Source: Chitinophagaceae bacterium
GTDB taxonomy: Bacteria > Bacteroidota > Bacteroidia > Chitinophagales > Chitinophagaceae
Direction: 5' to 3'
Length of the DNA: 15,810 nt
Assembly (NCBI GenBank): GCA_003167015.1
Contig: PMUF01000056.1
Location: 1-15,810 of the forward strand
Both the position numbers and the translations under genes were made by a program. The notes beneath the pieces were generated by a model. It made no database searches. It was not told the origin of the DNA and saw nothing but the letters and a program-made list of their open reading frames with translations. This document shows positions 13,656 to 15,810 of the stretch, in pieces (position 1 is the stretch's first letter; every line of letters begins with the position of its first letter).

Positions 13656-14912
13656 ATGAATAGAATTTGCATGGTACTATTAGTTATAGCTTGTACTATT
13701 TTTTCCTGTAAGAAGAAAGAGCTTTCCCTCCCTCAGACCATTGTCACGACCGCGGTCAGCAGTATCACTGACAGTACCGCTGTCAGTGGCGGGACGATTA
13801 CCGCTAACGGTACCGTGAATATCACTATGCGGGGCGTGCAATGGGATACCAGCGCGGGATTCGGCAACGGATGGCTGGGATCGACGACCGACGGGACGGG
13901 GGCCGGTACTTACTCCAGCAACCTGACGGGGCTGGTGCCCGCTACCACCTACTACGTTAGGGCTTATGCTATTACCAGCAGTGATACTGCCTACGGAAAT
14001 GTAGTTCAATTTACTGCCACGTATATACCTGGGAAATACACCGTCACCACCCTGGCAGGTACAGGCGTTCAGGGGTCGATGGATGGCAACGCCGCCGGCG
14101 CCACCTTTACCTCCCCCGACGGTGTAACCGTCGATGCAGCCGGAAATGTATACGTAGCCGACGGATCGGACAAGATCCGTAAGATCACCCCCGGCGGGAC
14201 CGTCTCCACATTGGCTTCGGTAACTACAACCCCCAGCGATGTGGCGGTGGACTCCCTTGGCAATATCTACGTGGCCATGGAAATTGGAAATACCCTCCTC
14301 AAATTTAACCCTGCCGGAACAATGATCCCCTTCGGCGGAACCGGATTCACTGGCTTTACCAATTCGATGGGGGCATCCGTGGTGATTGATGTTCCGGTGA
14401 CGCTCGATATCGACCGCCTCGCCAACCTGTATGTAGGCGGTGGATCTGGCTTCCTGAGAATTTCTCCCACCGGAGTAGTCATCACCTTGCCGTCCAATTT
14501 TACCCCGGCTTTTGCGATAGCAGTAGACAGTATAGGTGACGTCTATGAGTCGAATCAATACGCTATCTATAAAGTCACTCCGGGCGGCACGATAACTTTT
14601 ATCGCCGGCGGTACCCAACAGGGAACACAGGACGGAACTGGCAGCGCGGCCGGTTTTGGCCGCATCGACGAGATGAAAGTAGGGCCGGATGGCAATATTT
14701 ACGTGGCGGACGCCGTGGCTAATAAGATCAGGATGGTGACGCCCTCAGGTGCCGTCACGACAATCGCCGGGACGGGCGCGATCGGCGCCACCGACGGCAA
14801 CTCCGGCGCAGCTACTTTTGATGGTCCCACGGGTCTGGCTATCGACAAGGCAGGGAATATTTACGTGGCGGACATCGCGAATAACAAGATCCGGAAGATC
14901 TCACCCCTGTAA
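13656..14912 (+). CDS. FN3-like and NHL beta-propeller lipoprotein
   Basis: This 418-residue protein starts with a lipoprotein signal peptide ending in IFSC-KKKE, with C18 the likely lipidated residue (C13 is a less likely alternative). An FN3-like domain follows (about residues 28-125), with the Bacteroidota signature LVPATTYYVRAYA and DTAYGN. From about 128 to the end come five or six NHL-type blades with repeats such as GVTVDAAGNVYVADGSDKIR, DVAVDSLGNIYVA, MKVGPDGNIYVADAVANKIR and GLAIDKAGNIYVADIANNKI. The propeller probably makes a protein or glycan interaction surface at the cell exterior. Related proteins carry repeated LAGTG-x-DG motifs between blades; here they read LAGTGVQGSMDG, IAGGTQQGTQDG and IAGTGAIGATDG. 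No partner is evident. Divergent from the radical SAM gene, which may share the control region. Confidence 0.88.
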   Translation: MNRICMVLLVIACTIFSCKKKELSLPQTIVTTAVSSITDSTAVSGGTITANGTVNITMRGVQWDTSAGFGNGWLGSTTDGTGAGTYSSNLTGLVPATTYYVRAYAITSSDTAYGNVVQFTATYIPGKYTVTTLAGTGVQGSMDGNAAGATFTSPDGVTVDAAGNVYVADGSDKIRKITPGGTVSTLASVTTTPSDVAVDSLGNIYVAMEIGNTLLKFNPAGTMIPFGGTGFTGFTNSMGASVVIDVPVTLDIDRLANLYVGGGSGFLRISPTGVVITLPSNFTPAFAIAVDSIGDVYESNQYAIYKVTPGGTITFIAGGTQQGTQDGTGSAAGFGRIDEMKVGPDGNIYVADAVANKIRMVTPSGAVTTIAGTGAIGATDGNSGAATFDGPTGLAIDKAGNIYVADIANNKIRKISPL

Positions 14913-15028
14913 TTCCCAAAATCTTCTTAAAATCCTCTTAAAATGCCCGCCGATCAATATCTAACGCTAAACCTTATGTACATTCAACCGGGAAAGCTTA
15001 TTCTACTGAATGGGTCAATAAATTCTAC
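14913..15028. other. Spacer between the NHL lipoprotein and MutS-like genes
   Basis: This 116-bp spacer has no terminator-like hairpin. TCTTAAAAT is repeated with an 11-bp period (14925-14933 and 14936-14944). It probably contains the promoter of the MutS-like gene, but no convincing -33/-7 pair could be placed. Confidence 0.4.
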
Positions 15029-15810
15029 ATGAAAAATATTGGCGACTTGCATTTTCAAAAGGAAATCCTTCCTTTACTGGATTTCTGCTGCAATGAATTT
15101 TCGAGAGACGTCCTGACTCAGCTGCTCTCGGAAGTGCCCGACACCCTGGGCGAAGTCCTCGTCCGACAGGAAATCATCAAAGCGTTAATGAGAAATGAAC
15201 GGCTGTATCGCCCTTTTTCCTATTCCAGGTCCGAATTCAATGAGGTGTATACTTACATGCAGGACCTGCGCATCAGAGAAGACGAAGTGATCGGTGGCTC
15301 CGTGGCGATCCATTTTCTTTTTGCCAGGAGGAAGCGCCGCCGGGAACAAGGACGGCTGTCCCAGTTAATCCTCTTTTTTCATATGGTTCACCATGCCTGG
15401 TTCTCCAGCCTGGGTCCCGATAACTTTCCCTGGGAATTCCAAAACAGGTTGAGGAATATTCGCCGGATGTTTGCAGACCTCGACATTGAAAGGTACCAGG
15501 CTCTCGTCCGCGACAATGGCCTTACAATCAGAGACATGGCCCGGTTGATTCGAATGCTGGAACAGAAGGGCAGGACTGGCGAGATGGACGTTTTTTGGAA
15601 TGACTTCTTTCTGTTCGAAGCCTTTCTTTCTATAGCGAAGGGGATAGTGAAGCATCATTTTACCTTTCCTTCCTTTACCCGGGAAGGGTTGTTCATTCAG
15701 GGGTTTTATCATCCCCTCATAAAAGATCCCGTGCTGAACAGCATCGACATCCGTGAGAATGTCACCCTGATCACCGGCCCGAATATGTCCGGCAAATCCA
15801 CGCTGCTCAA
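15029..15810 (+). CDS. MutS-like ATPase, cut by window end
   Basis: Translating from ATG 15029 gives an open frame of 260 codons to the last base. It opens with MKNIGDLHFQKEILPLLDFC and ends at the P-loop GPNMSGKST (residues 250-258), preceded by LIKDPVLNSIDI and NVTLITGPN. Spacing of the HP-L motif (FYHPLI) and the P-loop is as in the MutS ATPase domain. Only a helical lever/core-like region precedes it, with no mismatch-binding domain I and no room for one. This fits the short MutS-related proteins of Bacteroidota, not MutS proper. MutS uses GPNMGGKST, and this copy has S at the fourth residue of that loop. The Walker B and dimer parts lie beyond the window. DNA-structure or branched-DNA handling is inferred from the family. 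Confidence 0.85.
   Translation, partial: MKNIGDLHFQKEILPLLDFCCNEFSRDVLTQLLSEVPDTLGEVLVRQEIIKALMRNERLYRPFSYSRSEFNEVYTYMQDLRIREDEVIGGSVAIHFLFARRKRRREQGRLSQLILFFHMVHHAWFSSLGPDNFPWEFQNRLRNIRRMFADLDIERYQALVRDNGLTIRDMARLIRMLEQKGRTGEMDVFWNDFFLFEAFLSIAKGIVKHHFTFPSFTREGLFIQGFYHPLIKDPVLNSIDIRENVTLITGPNMSGKSTLL

Noticed and set aside
13680..14618. 312-codon opening on - inside the NHL lipoprotein gene
   Set aside because: Antisense shadow caused by the glycine-rich repeat codons of the NHL protein.
14925..14944. Short TCTTAAAAT direct repeat as an iteron or operator
   Set aside because: Only two copies in an A+T-rich spacer; chance is a sufficient explanation.

Overview
The window looks like a chromosomal stretch from a moderately GC-rich member of the Bacteroidota, probably Chitinophagaceae. 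The phylum call is fairly safe and the family call is an inference. Supporting signs are start codons without clear Shine-Dalgarno sequences, a lipobox of the S-C-K-K-K type, the FN3-like 'TTYYVRAYA' and 'YGN' signature, an ABC permease carrying a FecR-like N-terminal domain, and an ECF sigma/anti-sigma pair. No tRNA, rRNA, CRISPR array, transposase or phage gene is visible.

Left part (1-5536, all on +). The 3' end of a Crp/Fnr-type regulator is followed by an AhpD/carboxymuconolactone decarboxylase-like gene. Next comes an A+T-richer gene for a DUF4143-type AAA ATPase, which looks like an insertion in the neighbourhood. It is preceded by two diverged copies of a ~50 bp repeat, each containing a CRP-like GTGA-N6-TCAC palindrome. 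Then come a secreted amidohydrolase and an AraC regulator separated by 3 nt (a likely transcription unit), a hairpin- and repeat-rich gap, and an SRPBCC/AHSA1-like protein. A hairpin at 5496-5536 separates this block from the convergent genes and probably terminates both strands.

Middle part (5578-11828). Two divergent units share a 321 bp intergenic region. On - are a small protein that resembles only region 2 of a sigma-70 factor and, overlapping it by 19 nt, a secreted coiled-coil protein of unknown function. On + are an ECF sigma factor, a single-pass membrane protein that is probably its anti-sigma factor (1 nt overlap), a small exported protein, and a large FtsX/MacB-type permease with a FecR-like N-terminal domain. 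These four are close enough to be one operon. A cluster of CGAAA/TTTCG half-sites lies upstream of the sigma gene.

Right part (11835-15810). A radical SAM protein with a B12-binding-like N-terminal region lies on -, convergent with the permease. Divergent from it on + is a lipoprotein made of an FN3-like domain and an NHL beta-propeller. Its upstream region holds a long imperfect hairpin. The window ends inside a MutS-like ATPase gene, cut just after the Walker A motif.

The most unusual items are the sigma-region-2-only protein next to a complete ECF sigma system, the duplicated CRP-like repeat before the DUF4143 ATPase, the half-site cluster before the sigma gene, and the long hairpin between the radical SAM and NHL genes.
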